A stretch of DNA of 48,542 nt from Streptomyces cupreus (GTDB taxonomy: Bacteria > Actinomycetota > Actinomycetes > Streptomycetales > Streptomycetaceae). The notes under the pieces were generated by a model, which had not been told where the DNA came from, did not search any database, and saw nothing but the letters and a program-made list of their open reading frames with translations. Within the stretch, counting starts at the first letter, position 1; each line of letters opens with the position of its first letter. Shown in pieces: positions 17,117 through 26,401 of this stretch. Position numbers and translations under genes: made by a program. The stretch is taken from NCBI RefSeq assembly GCF_014257025.1, contig NZ_JACMSF010000059.1, forward strand, positions 1-48,542. Direction: 5' to 3'.

Positions 17117-18481
17117 ATGCGCACATCCTCATCGCTGCTGCGGGCCTTTCGTCCCCAAGTCCAAGAGCGTCTCTACGACTTCTACGACGAGCTGCGGAAC
17201 GCCGACGACCTCTTCTGGGACCGCCACCTGGACGCCTGGATCGCGACCGGATACGCGGTGGTCAGCAGCGCCGCAGGTAACCCGGGGCTGTCCTCGGTGC
17301 GCTATCCCGACATCGAGGCCGTCTCCGAGGAACTGCGGCCGCTGGCCCGAGTTCTGAGCCGGCAGATGCTCTACAGCGACGCCCCCGACCACCCCCGGCA
17401 GCGGGCCCTGATCAGCAGGGCCTTCACCCCGCGGGCATTAGCGGCACTCCGCGCCCGGATCGTCGAAGCCGTCGACCAGATCATCACCCACGCCGCGCCG
17501 ACCGGTCGGATGGACATCGTCGCGGACCTCGCCCGCCCCCTGCCCCTCACCATCATCTGCGACCTGCTCGACGTACCGCAGCAGGACCGCCCCGCCCTCG
17601 CCGCCTGGTCCGAGCCGATCGCCGAAGCCATCGGCAACTCCCGGCTCGACGCCGACGGCAACCGCGCGGCCTCGCAGAGCATGGCGGACATGCTCGCCTA
17701 CCTCCGTGAACTCCTCACCCGCCACGACGCCCCGCCGACCCCCCACACCCTGCGCGCCCTGGTGACCGCACAGGCAGAGAAGTCCGACCAGGACTTCGAC
17801 GAGCTCCTCGCCAACTGCGCTTTGCTCCTGATCGCCGGCCACGAGACGACCACCCACTTCATCGGCAACGCCACACTCGCCCTGCTCCGCCACCCGCACG
17901 CGGCCGACCAACTGCGCCGCCGGCCAGATCTGATGCCCGCCGCGGTCGAGGAGCTCCTGCGCTACGACGCCCCAGTACAGCTGATGCTCCGACGGGCGCG
18001 GCAGGACCTGGACCTGGCGGGCCGCACCATCGCCGAAGGGCAGACAGTGCTGCTCGTGTGCGGTGCCGCCAACCGGGATCCGGCCGTGTTTCCCGAGCCC
18101 CATGTACTGGACTTCGGGAGGGCCGGCGGACGGCACATGTCGTTCGGGAACGGTCCGCACTTCTGCCTCGGCGCGGCGCTGGCCCGGCTGGAGGGCGCGA
18201 TCGCCCTGGAGGCACTCCTCACCCGGCTCCCCGGCCTGCGCCTCGACGGCCCCACGCCGCAGTGGCAGCGCAGCCTCAACTTCCGCGGGCTGACCCGTCT
18301 GGACGTCGCCTTCACCCCGCTCGCGGACGATCACGACAGAGCGACCCAGGACCTGCCCACCGACGGTTCCCCACGCGGCCTCAACCGGGCGACGCATGCC
18401 GACGGGTGCCCCGCCCGGCCGACGCCCGACAGGGTCGCGGGCGCTTCACCGCGGCCCGGGGAGGAGTCGACAGCAGTCTGA
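17117..18481 (+). CDS. Cytochrome P450 with a TTA codon
   Basis: 454-residue soluble bacterial P450. I-helix AGHETT at residues 240-245, ExxR in VEELLRYDAPVQ, and the heme-binding loop FGNGPHFCLGAALARLE with Cys350 as thiolate ligand. The last 45 residues run past the usual P450 end and are low-complexity. Codon 108 (17438-17440) is TTA, read only by the bldA tRNA, so expression is probably limited to late growth. No ferredoxin or reductase gene is adjacent. The substrate cannot be inferred; no biosynthetic cluster surrounds it. Confidence 0.9.
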   Translation: MRTSSSLLRAFRPQVQERLYDFYDELRNADDLFWDRHLDAWIATGYAVVSSAAGNPGLSSVRYPDIEAVSEELRPLARVLSRQMLYSDAPDHPRQRALISRAFTPRALAALRARIVEAVDQIITHAAPTGRMDIVADLARPLPLTIICDLLDVPQQDRPALAAWSEPIAEAIGNSRLDADGNRAASQSMADMLAYLRELLTRHDAPPTPHTLRALVTAQAEKSDQDFDELLANCALLLIAGHETTTHFIGNATLALLRHPHAADQLRRRPDLMPAAVEELLRYDAPVQLMLRRARQDLDLAGRTIAEGQTVLLVCGAANRDPAVFPEPHVLDFGRAGGRHMSFGNGPHFCLGAALARLEGAIALEALLTRLPGLRLDGPTPQWQRSLNFRGLTRLDVAFTPLADDHDRATQDLPTDGSPRGLNRATHADGCPARPTPDRVAGASPRPGEESTAV

Positions 18482-18833
18482 CGGCAACCGGTTGGTCCCA
18501 GCCTCACGGTGGCTTGACCGGCCGGGCTCTCTGCCCGGATGCCGAACGGCGCGCCGGCGGTGTTCCTGGCCATGCAACCGTATTCCGTCCGCCCGGGCTC
18601 CAACACAGCGATCCGCTCCTGCGAGGGTGTGTTCTGGTGAACCCGTTCGGGCCGGTCGGTGAGTTCCGTCTTGTGGTTCCGGGATGAGCAACTCCGCTGA
18701 GGCTGCTGTCCTCACAATCGCCGACCTGCCTGAAGCGATACATGCGGTGCGTACCCTGGGCATGGCAGACATCAGTCAGGGAGGGGGTCGACTTCGAGCG
18801 GTGATCAGGTCGCCGGATGCCCTGGCGCCCTGA
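18482..18833. other. No convincing gene
   Basis: Short frame PNGAPAVFLAMQPYSVRPGS (about 18540-18600) reads like protein but stops quickly and has no start context. Probably decayed sequence continuous with the relics that follow. Confidence 0.35.
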
Positions 18834-19145
18834 CGGGGCGGCAGCAGCTACATCACCGACCGAACGTTCACGGCACTGCTGGACGGCGCCCGCGGACCGG
18901 TATGGGTCAGCGCCTTCGTGCTGCGAACAGTGTCGTACCACCCGGTCGTCCGGGCACTGGCCGCGCACGGTCTGCACACCACCGTCGATGTCTCCCGCAC
19001 CTATCCGCAGCGCCGCTTCACCGACGAGCGGGATCGGCAGTATGCGATCGCGGCGGTGCGGGCGCTGTTCGGCGACCCTGCCGGGCGCGAGGAGAACGGT
19101 CGCTTCCACTGCCTGCACTACGAGTCCCGACCCGAATCACGGTGA
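18834..19145 (+). pseudogene. Unrecognised protein fragment lacking a start
   Basis: The frame opens right after a stop at 18831 with SYITDRTFTALLDGARGPVW, continues SAFVLRTVSYHPVVRALAAH and ends FGDPAGREENGRFHCLHYES. It is natural-looking coding sequence, but the first in-frame start (GTG at 18918) lies inside the conserved-looking part and lacks a ribosome-binding site. Either the 5' end was lost or translation starts at an odd codon. I do not recognise the family. Confidence 0.4.
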
Positions 19146-19250
19146 CGGCCGGGAATGGGATGGGACGGGAAGACAGGGCCGGTCAAGTGCCGCCGGAGTA
19201 GAACACCACAGGTCCGGCGGCGGGCTCGAGGCCGCCGACCGAATCTGGCC

Positions 19251-19360
19251 TCACCGCGCGCAGCCGACGTCCAGCACTTCGCTCACGTCGCCAGCCGCAG
19301 GTGGTGCTCGACCGTGCGGTTCGGCAGGTTCAGCCGGGCCGCGATGTCCATGCCATGGCG
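19251..19360 (-). pseudogene. Relics: LuxR-type helix-turn-helix piece and a hypothetical-protein tail
   Basis: Minus-strand reading GMDIAARLNLPNRTVEHHLR (19283-19360) matches the recognition-helix region of LuxR-type DNA-binding domains and stops at once. In another frame next to it, GDVSEVLDVGCAR followed by a stop (19251-19290) is almost the same as the end of the small gene at 11387-11599. Both are short scraps, which shows heavy decay here. Confidence 0.4.
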
Positions 19361-19757
19361 AGCTCCCAGCAGGCGGAGTTGGCGTCGCCTGGGTCGGCGG
19401 AAGGAACGATCAGCACGGGCAGACAGGAGTTGCCGCCTGGATGCCTGGATATCCGTGCCGCTCGGCCGCCGCTGCCACGCGTGCGGCCGGCAACGCGGAA
19501 CAGTGCGAAGGGGCCGGCAGCCGCCCGTATGTCCTATCGGCGAGCGTACTCCGAGCGGAGAGATGCGGCTGTCAGCCGCGGGGATTGAGACAACGTCATA
19601 CGGACTGCGTATCGCTTCACAAGGAGCCGTGAGCCCCCTGGCGGCCCGGCTCCCCAACACGCGACAACGACCCAACACTCCTGGCATACGGGCCGGTTCA
19701 CAGATCGCTGGTGTGATCGGCCCGGAATCCTCGGAGGTTGGTCGAGGAGGACTGCCG

Positions 19758-20891
19758 ATGGGATTCAACGACGCCGAACCGCTCCGAGCCCGCACGTCGG
19801 GGCGTGACCCCGCGCAAGAAGTCCAGGACTCCTTTCAGACGATTCTGGACACGCTGGATGCCGCACGCGCCGACCTGAACGCGATGGAGGAGGAGTATCG
19901 GCGGACCTCACACCCGCCAAGCCGGCCGCCGTCCTTCGATCGCCACAGCGAAGCAGGCGGGAACGGCGGCTCCGCTCATCCCACCCCGCCGCCGTACCGA
20001 CGGACACAGGGCGTGGGGCCTCGACCTGAGCTGGTTCCGGCCCCTCCGCAAGGCCTCTTACCGTCCGTCGCGGACCCGCCGCACCGCGGTCGCGTGCACC
20101 GGGCCCCGCAGGATGCCGCGGTCGGGCCGCTGTGGTCACGCGGTATGCGACGGGAGGCAGTCCCGCCACCAGAGGCGGCAAAGCCTCCCGTCACGAGCGA
20201 CGCAGGCCCGACGTGTCCCGAGCCGTCGGCCGCCTTCCCGCCCTCGGCCACTTCCCCGGACGGCGCGCGCTGCACGACCGACCCACCTGCGGGCACCCCC
20301 CGCTCGGCCGACCACCAAGGCTCGGCTTCGTCAGCGGATCGCCTCGTCGCCCCGCCCTCCCTGGCGCCACAGCACCCCAAATCCGTTCGCACGGATGAGC
20401 CGAAGGGAAGCCGAGGACATCGGCGCGTCACCGACCGGCGACAAACCCGTGTGGCCGGAGTCTTCGGACTGGGTGTCGTGAGCGGATTGATCGTTGCCTC
20501 TTCGCTGCTCGGCAACGGGAATTCCGCACCGGCGGTGCCACCCGCCTCACTGGGACAGCCGGACCTGCCACTGCCTGAGACGCCCGCACCCGCAGTCCCG
20601 GCCCCGCCTTCCGGGCAACCGGGCCGGCCGACGCCCGGCAATACCTCTCTCCCCGAGATCCCGGGCACCGGGGTACTGCGCCACGGCGACAGTGGCCATG
20701 GGGTGTACGAGTTGCAGGTACGTCTGCTCCAGATTCCGCACGCCTACCCGGGCGGAGCCATCAACGGCCGCTTCGACACCAAGGTGCAACAGGCCGTCGC
20801 CCGATTCCAGGAGCGGTACGGCATTCGCGGGGACGAGACCGGCGTCTACGGCGACAACACCCGCCACGCCCTCATGCTGCGCACGAAGTAG
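19758..20891 (+). CDS. Membrane-anchored peptidoglycan-binding-domain protein
   Basis: 377 residues. A Pro/Arg-rich, probably disordered N-terminal region of about 230 residues contains one short helical stretch (VQDSFQTILDTLDAARADLN). One transmembrane helix follows, GVFGLGVVSGLIVASSLLG (about residues 232-250), then a Pro-rich linker and a C-terminal PG_binding_1 domain (LRHGDSGHGVYELQVRLLQI through INGRFDTKVQQAVARFQERY). Predicted topology: N-terminus inside, binding domain outside against the wall. GAGGAGG precedes the ATG at good spacing. No catalytic domain is present, so it probably tethers or senses the wall. Confidence 0.85.
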   Translation: MGFNDAEPLRARTSGRDPAQEVQDSFQTILDTLDAARADLNAMEEEYRRTSHPPSRPPSFDRHSEAGGNGGSAHPTPPPYRRTQGVGPRPELVPAPPQGLLPSVADPPHRGRVHRAPQDAAVGPLWSRGMRREAVPPPEAAKPPVTSDAGPTCPEPSAAFPPSATSPDGARCTTDPPAGTPRSADHQGSASSADRLVAPPSLAPQHPKSVRTDEPKGSRGHRRVTDRRQTRVAGVFGLGVVSGLIVASSLLGNGNSAPAVPPASLGQPDLPLPETPAPAVPAPPSGQPGRPTPGNTSLPEIPGTGVLRHGDSGHGVYELQVRLLQIPHAYPGGAINGRFDTKVQQAVARFQERYGIRGDETGVYGDNTRHALMLRTK

Positions 20892-21124
20892 TCGCCAACA
20901 GCCCTGCGTCGAAAGCCAGGCAAGTCCTGGGCGGACCCGCTGCGCGACTGTGCCCGCCGTGGGATGCGTGCCCCGGTCCGCCGGCGGCTGGCGCAGCACT
21001 CGGGTGTCCACCCGGCGTTTACGCTCCTCCTCGTAGGAGCGGCCTACCTGGTCGCAGACCCGTCCAGGTAGGCCGAGGTGAGGTGGACGGGGGCGATGCT
21101 CAACGCCCAGGCCACAGTCGGGGT

Positions 21125-21310
21125 TCGCCGCCCCGCCCAGTGCATGATGCCGGAAGCCCGGCCGGGGGTTCTTGAACCGGAGCAGCCCGGCCTCGGGCAG
21201 CGGGTTGACCGCGATGACGCGGGCGCCCCGCCGCTTGGCCTTCACATGTTGGAACAGTCCGGCGGGTTGTTGGTGCCCAGGCCGCGGACGAAGAGCTGGT
21301 AGAGGAACGC
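21125..21310 (-). pseudogene. Scrap of a molybdopterin oxidoreductase (FdhF-like)
   Basis: Minus-strand reading YQLFVRGLGTNNPPDCSNM, then in a shifted frame KAKRRGARVIAVNPLPEAGL and RFKNP. These are two non-adjacent motifs of formate-dehydrogenase-like molybdoenzymes (GTNNLPDCSNMCHES; KRRGARVVAVNPLREAG), with the stretch between them deleted. Clear family resemblance, no function possible. The rest of 20892-21473 shows no intact gene. Confidence 0.6.
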
Positions 21311-21473
21311 GGGCTCGTTGCCGATGCTCCGGCTCGGGCCAGGCACAGCCGGGGCAGTCGAAGCCCTCTCACCGCAGCGAGACGCGGCGTACTCCTTCGG
21401 GGCTCGATCCTCATAGGGGCGTCGCCGGGGTCCTCAACAGGTATGCACAACAGCAGCGCGATACGCAACGCAT

Positions 21474-23234
21474 CTAAGAAAGTCCGGCCGACGACCTCCT
21501 GTCAAGGGAACGGCCCACGTGCGCTTCGGCGAGGAGGAGGTAGCTGCCGGCGGTCCAGGTGTAGGCGCGGTCGCGCAGGCCCTTCCCCGTCAGGGCGTCG
21601 AAGTTCTCGGCGAAGCCGTGGGTCTCGCACAAGGTGCGGAAACGGGCGCTGATCTCGTCCGCGAGCCGGACATGTCCACTGCGGCGCAGTCCGTCCTCGA
21701 TGAGGACCGTGGCGGGAGCCCAGATGGGGCCGCGCCAGTAGCCGTCGGCGAGGTAGTGCGGCGAGGTCGGCAGCTCGGTGGCCAGGCCGTACGAGGTCAG
21801 ATGGGCCTCGATGCGGTCGGCCAGCACGCCGCTGATCTCGTCCGGCAGGTGCTCGCCCAGCACTATGGGCATCAGGTCGAGGAGGCTGGACGTGTGCCAG
21901 GTGTCGCCGCTTTCCACTCCCCGGGCGATGAACCGGTCACCTGTCCAGAGCTGGTCGAGCATCGCCGCCTGGGTCGCCTCGGCGGCACGCGTCCACCGAT
22001 CCGCGTCGTCCGGTCTGTTCAAGTGACGTGCCAGGTCGGCGAGTTCGCGAAGCTGGAGGGTGAGGAAGGCAGCCAGGTCGGCGGTGACGACCACACGTTC
22101 GGGGTCGAAGGTGGTGGCGTTGTCCCAGCCGCTGTCGTTGCCGTGCTCGTAGTGGGGCAGATCGGCGCCGGGTGCGCGCCGGGGCGTGAGCCAGAAGTCG
22201 GTCCAGCGTTCCAGCCTGTCGTACGTCTCGGCCAGTTCCGCCGGACCCGGAGGCGTGGTCAGCCTGCGGCGCAGATGACCGAACGCCCAGCCATGGATAG
22301 GGGGTTTGACGAAGTTCCGCAGGACCTCGGAGTGGGTGACCGAGTCGGGCAGGGCCCCGGTCTCGTCCTGGTGGTCGAAGGGCAGGTGGTACTGGTCCCA
22401 GGCCAGTTCGGGGCAACCGGGGGCCAGGGCGAGGGCGTTGAAGCAGTGGTCCCAGCTCCAGACCTTGTCCATCCAGTGCTTGGACATCAACACGGCGGGC
22501 CGGGTGACCAGCCCCGCCGGGCGAACGGTCGCGGACCACAGGACGTGGGCGGCGAGTTCGGCCGCGGGGGTAGCGGACGAGCGCCAGGGGGCCACAGTGT
22601 CGACGAAGTCCGCGAAGGCGTTCTGCGCGGCCTCGACGATCTTGCCGAAGACGGCCGTCGGCGCGTACGGCGGACGGGCGGTGTCGATCTCCTCGACCGC
22701 GATCTCCCAGGAACCGTCCCTGTCGGCGGCGAGGGCGAGACCGCGGTCGGCGCCGCCAAGAGCCTGGCTGCCGCACACGTCCGTCACCGTGCCGGAGAGC
22801 ACTGTGACGCGGTAGCGGTGTCCGGTCTCGTACGAGGTGAACACATAGGCGTCGGCGGCCGCGTCGTGGAAGAAGTAGGTGCCGCTGAACGGGGTCAGCT
22901 CCGGGGCCGCCGCGCGGACCCGCAGCGACAGCCCCGCACCACGCAGCCGTACCGTGTCCGGCGACTCGTAGGCGAGGTCGACTTGGCCGGTCGCGCCGAT
23001 CCAGCTGAGCAGGCTCGGTGTCGCCTCCACGCGGGTCTCAGCCCGCTCGCCCGTCGTGGTGTCGAGCGGCACGAGGCGGAGGACGGCGTGCATGCCGTTC
23101 CGGTGCGAGACGAGGTGGAGATCCTCGGCGTATGTCTTCTCCGCCACCACGGGCGAGATGTCGAACCAGGATCCGTGCGTGCTGAACGGGATGTCGTTGA
23201 CGGAGAAGGCCGGGCCGGGAAGGGCGGCGGTCAT
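21474..23234 (-). CDS. Glycoside hydrolase, (alpha/alpha)6-barrel, GH63/MGH1-like
   Basis: 586 residues without a signal peptide, so cytoplasmic. An N-terminal beta-sandwich (about residues 1-190) leads into the helical barrel with SKHWMDKVWSWDHCFNALAL, the acidic loop YHLPFDHQDETGALPDS, HYEHGNDSGWDNATTF, and DGYWRGPIWAPATVLIEDGL near the C-terminus. This resembles bacterial GH63 or mannosylglycerate-hydrolase-type glycosidases. As last gene of the importer operon it would hydrolyse the imported oligosaccharide. Start at 23234; the ribosome-binding site is weak, and the gene begins 54 bp after the permease stop. Confidence 0.78.
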   Translation of the reverse strand: MTAALPGPAFSVNDIPFSTHGSWFDISPVVAEKTYAEDLHLVSHRNGMHAVLRLVPLDTTTGERAETRVEATPSLLSWIGATGQVDLAYESPDTVRLRGAGLSLRVRAAAPELTPFSGTYFFHDAAADAYVFTSYETGHRYRVTVLSGTVTDVCGSQALGGADRGLALAADRDGSWEIAVEEIDTARPPYAPTAVFGKIVEAAQNAFADFVDTVAPWRSSATPAAELAAHVLWSATVRPAGLVTRPAVLMSKHWMDKVWSWDHCFNALALAPGCPELAWDQYHLPFDHQDETGALPDSVTHSEVLRNFVKPPIHGWAFGHLRRRLTTPPGPAELAETYDRLERWTDFWLTPRRAPGADLPHYEHGNDSGWDNATTFDPERVVVTADLAAFLTLQLRELADLARHLNRPDDADRWTRAAEATQAAMLDQLWTGDRFIARGVESGDTWHTSSLLDLMPIVLGEHLPDEISGVLADRIEAHLTSYGLATELPTSPHYLADGYWRGPIWAPATVLIEDGLRRSGHVRLADEISARFRTLCETHGFAENFDALTGKGLRDRAYTWTAGSYLLLAEAHVGRSLDRRSSAGLS

Positions 23235-23287
23235 GAAAGGACGACTCGTTTCTCCGAGCACGGGGACTCGGACAGGGGGAAGGGAAC

Positions 23288-24112
23288 TCAGTCCTTGACG
23301 GCACCGGCGGTCACACCGGCGGCGACGTAGCGCTGGGCGAGGACGAGGATGAGCGCGGCGGGCAGCGAGGCCACGACGGCGGTGGCCATGATGGCGTTCC
23401 ATTCCTGGTTGTTGTTGCCGATGTAGTGGTAGATGCCGAGCGTGATCGGCTCGTGGGCGCCGCCGCCCGCGAGCGTGCTGGCGAAGACGAAGTCGGACCA
23501 GGACCAGAGGAACGCGAACAGGGACACCGTGACGACGGCGTTGCGGCTCATCGGCAGGACGATCGACCAGAAGGTGCGCAGCGGCCCGGCGCCGTCCGTC
23601 TTCGCGGCCTGGAGCAGTTCGCCGGGGATGCCGGACATGAACGCGGTGAAGATGAGGACGGCGAAGGGGACGGCCAGGGTGGAGTCGGCGACGATCAGGC
23701 CGGGGACGGTCTGGAGGAGGCCGAGTTGGAGGTAGATGGCGTAGAAGCCCATCGCCATGATGATGCCGGGGATCATCTGGGCGGCCAGGAGGACGAAGCC
23801 GAGGGCGCCGCCGCCCCGCGGGCGCAGTTTGGCCAGCGCGTAGCCGGCGGGGGCGGACAGGGCCACGGTCAGGACGACGGTGCCCAGTCCGATGACGAGG
23901 CTGGTGCCGAGGTAGGGCAACTGCTCGTCGAGGACCGTGCGATAGCCGGCCAGGGTGCCGTTCAGGGGGAGCAGGTCGGGTGGGCTCTTGCGCATGTCCT
24001 GGTCGCGGGTGAAGGACACGTTCAGCATCCAGTAGACCGGGAAGAGCATGATCCCGGTCAGCAGCAGGCCGATGGCCGTCTTTCCCCAGGTGCGCTTGCC
24101 GTTTCGGTTCAT
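23288..24112 (-). CDS. Carbohydrate ABC importer permease, MalG type
   Basis: 274-residue inner-membrane permease of the CUT1 class. Six hydrophobic segments, with the EAA-like loop ELLQAAKTDGAGPLRTFWSI about 80 residues from the C-terminus contacting the shared ATPase. The start overlaps the stop of the other permease (ATGA). No ATPase gene is present, as is usual for Streptomyces CUT1 systems that share a common MsiK. Confidence 0.92.
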   Translation of the reverse strand: MNRNGKRTWGKTAIGLLLTGIMLFPVYWMLNVSFTRDQDMRKSPPDLLPLNGTLAGYRTVLDEQLPYLGTSLVIGLGTVVLTVALSAPAGYALAKLRPRGGGALGFVLLAAQMIPGIIMAMGFYAIYLQLGLLQTVPGLIVADSTLAVPFAVLIFTAFMSGIPGELLQAAKTDGAGPLRTFWSIVLPMSRNAVVTVSLFAFLWSWSDFVFASTLAGGGAHEPITLGIYHYIGNNNQEWNAIMATAVVASLPAALILVLAQRYVAAGVTAGAVKD

Positions 24113-25107
24113 GACAGTGCCTGCTTTCGCTGGACCCGGACGTAGATCAGGCCGAAGACCAGGGCGGCGATCACGAGCAGGTTGCCGACGGCCGCGCCCG
24201 GGCCGAAAGCGGGCAGGAGGTTGCCGAAGCCGAGCTGGTAGGACCAGGTGGCGAAGGTCGTGGACGAGTCGGCCGGGCCGCCCCTGGTCATGATCCAGAT
24301 GATGTCGAAGACCTTGAGCGTGTAGACCAGCCCCAGGAGCAGGGTGATCGCGGACACCGGGCGCAGCAGCGGGAAGGTGATGCGCCAGAAGCGCTGCCAG
24401 GCGTTCGCACCGTCGAGGGCGGCGGCCTCGTACAGGCCCGCCGGGACGGACTGCAGGCCGCTGTAGAGCACGACCAGGTTGAACGGTACGCCGATCCAGA
24501 TGTTGGCGATGATCACCGAGGTCAGCGACCAGGACGGCGAGGTCAGCCAGTTCACCGGGTCGATGCCGACGGCGCCCAACAGGGCGTTGACGATGCCCGA
24601 TTCACTGTTGAGCATCCATGACCAGGTGGAGGCCGACACGATCAGCGGCAGCAGCCAGGGCACCAGGAACAGGGCCCGCAGGGTGGCGGAGAGCCGGAAG
24701 TGCTGGTTGAAGAAGACCGCGAGGGCCAGGCCGATGGCGTACTGGAAGGCCAGGCACACGGCGGTGAACACCACGGTGTGGAGCAGGGCGGGGGCGAAGG
24801 TCGGATCGTCGAAGACGGTGCGGTAGTTCTCCAGGCCCGTGAAGGGCGCGTCGCCCTGGACGAAGGAACGGACGGTGTAGTTGCGCAGGCTCAGGTCGAT
24901 GTTGCGGTAGAGCGGATAGGCGTAGAAGAGGGCGAGGTAGAGGGTGACCGGGGCGAGGAAGGCCCAGGCGGCCCTCCCCCAGGCTTCGCCCGGGGGGACC
25001 CCCAGCTGGGAGCTGGGGCGGCGGCGTGCCCGGGGCGGTGCGGCGGGGGCCGCACCACCGTGGCCCGGCACGGGTCGGCGGTGCGGCGCTTGTGTCGTGT
25101 GGCTCAT
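24109..25107 (-). CDS. Carbohydrate ABC importer permease, MalF type
   Basis: 332 residues. A Pro/Arg-rich cytoplasmic N-terminus of about 45 residues precedes the first membrane segment (AWAFLAPVTLYLALFYAYPL). The EAA-like loop is VPAGLYEAAALDGANAWQRF. Ends TFPLLRPVSAI then a final membrane segment. It begins 20 bp after the binding-protein stop and overlaps the second permease by 4 bp. Confidence 0.92.
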   Translation of the reverse strand: MSHTTQAPHRRPVPGHGGAAPAAPPRARRRPSSQLGVPPGEAWGRAAWAFLAPVTLYLALFYAYPLYRNIDLSLRNYTVRSFVQGDAPFTGLENYRTVFDDPTFAPALLHTVVFTAVCLAFQYAIGLALAVFFNQHFRLSATLRALFLVPWLLPLIVSASTWSWMLNSESGIVNALLGAVGIDPVNWLTSPSWSLTSVIIANIWIGVPFNLVVLYSGLQSVPAGLYEAAALDGANAWQRFWRITFPLLRPVSAITLLLGLVYTLKVFDIIWIMTRGGPADSSTTFATWSYQLGFGNLLPAFGPGAAVGNLLVIAALVFGLIYVRVQRKQALS

Positions 25108-25127
25108 CAACGGGCCCCGGGGTGCGC

Positions 25128-26375
25128 TCACTTGACGGCGGACTGGGCGGCGGTCAGGGCGTCCTGCGGCGACTGGGAGCCGCTGAGGGCGGACTGGACG
25201 GCCTTCCACATCTGCTCGGAGATCCTCGGGTACTTGGTGCCCAGGTCGTCGCTGGTGCGGCCCCTGGCCGCCTTGACCGCGTCGACCCAGGGCTTCAACT
25301 CGGCGTCGGCGGCCACCTGCTTGTCCTGGACCTCGGTGGTGGGGGCCACGTAGGACAGCGTGGTGTCGGTGTCGTAGAGGTTCTCGGTGCTGGTCAGGCA
25401 GGACACCAGCTTCTGGGTGATGGCGTAGCGGCCGGTGTCGCCCTGGACCGGGACGGTGACGAACTCGCCGCCGGTCGGGGCCGCGGCGTTGGCTCCGTCG
25501 GCGCCGGGTATGGGCAGGACGCCGTAGTCGAAGCCGGCCTTCTCGGCGTTCGCGAGCTGCCAGGTGCCGTTCTCGGCGAAGGCGTAGTCGCCGCTCGCGA
25601 ACTCCTGCCAACTGGTGGTCTGGGTGTTGTTGATGACCGAGTTGGGGGCGTACCCCTGGTCCAGCCAGTCCTTCCACAGGGACAGCGCGGAGACGGCCTG
25701 CGTCGAGTCGAGTTCGGTCAGCTTCGCGCCCGCGCCCCAGAACCACGGCAGGAACTGGAAGCTGCCCTCCTCGGTGCCGATCGCGGAGAAGGTGATGCCC
25801 TTCTTGCCGGCCTTCTTCACCTTCTCCAGCGCCGCCGTCAGCGACGTCCAGTCCTTGATCGAGGCTATGTCCACGCCGGCTTCCTTCAGCACCGCCTTGT
25901 TGTAGTAGAGGGCGAGGGTGTTGGCGCCGATCGGCGTGCCGTAGGTCTTCCCGCCCGACTGGCCGGCCGCGAGCAGGTTGGGCTCCGCCTTCGAGGTGTC
26001 CAGCTTGTTGTCGTCCGTCGTGGTGAGCACGCCCGCCTCGGCGAGGGTCGACACCACCGGGTTGTCGACGATGAGGACGTCCGCGGAGTTGTCCTGCTGC
26101 GCCGCCAGCAACGCCTTGTTGGACAGGTCGCTGGTGTCGAACGCGGTCCGCTTGATCTTCACGCCGGCCTCGGTGCCGCACTGGTCCAGCAGCTTCGCCC
26201 AGGCCGAGCTCTTGTCGAACTGCGGGTACGGGTCCCAGATGGTGTACGTCCCGCTGTCCGCCGCGTTCGACCCGGCGCCGTCCGAGCCGGAGCCGCAGGC
26301 GGTGGCGGTGGTGGTGACGGCCAGGGCGGTCAGGGCTGCGGCGGTCAGACGGCGCCGCCTGGAGGAGCTGTTCAT
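25128..26375 (-). CDS. Sugar-binding lipoprotein of a CUT1 ABC importer
   Basis: 415-residue extracytoplasmic solute-binding protein, family 1. Lipoprotein signal: SSRRRRLTAAALTALAVTTT, then ATAC with Cys27 as the likely lipidation site. The mature part has the family stretch PIGANTLALYYNKAVLKEAG (about residue 146) and SWQEFASGDYAFAENGTWQL (about residue 250). GAAGGAA precedes the ATG at 26375. A 15-bp tandem repeat lies in the 5' region. Confidence 0.92.
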   Translation of the reverse strand: MNSSSRRRRLTAAALTALAVTTTATACGSGSDGAGSNAADSGTYTIWDPYPQFDKSSAWAKLLDQCGTEAGVKIKRTAFDTSDLSNKALLAAQQDNSADVLIVDNPVVSTLAEAGVLTTTDDNKLDTSKAEPNLLAAGQSGGKTYGTPIGANTLALYYNKAVLKEAGVDIASIKDWTSLTAALEKVKKAGKKGITFSAIGTEEGSFQFLPWFWGAGAKLTELDSTQAVSALSLWKDWLDQGYAPNSVINNTQTTSWQEFASGDYAFAENGTWQLANAEKAGFDYGVLPIPGADGANAAAPTGGEFVTVPVQGDTGRYAITQKLVSCLTSTENLYDTDTTLSYVAPTTEVQDKQVAADAELKPWVDAVKAARGRTSDDLGTKYPRISEQMWKAVQSALSGSQSPQDALTAAQSAVK

Positions 26376-26401
26376 CGCGGTTCCTTCGGTTTTGGGCATG
26401 C

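Noticed and set aside
21519..23330. A long plus-strand frame opposite the GH63-like gene
   Set aside because: Composition-driven shadow; the minus-strand frame has clear glycosidase motifs.
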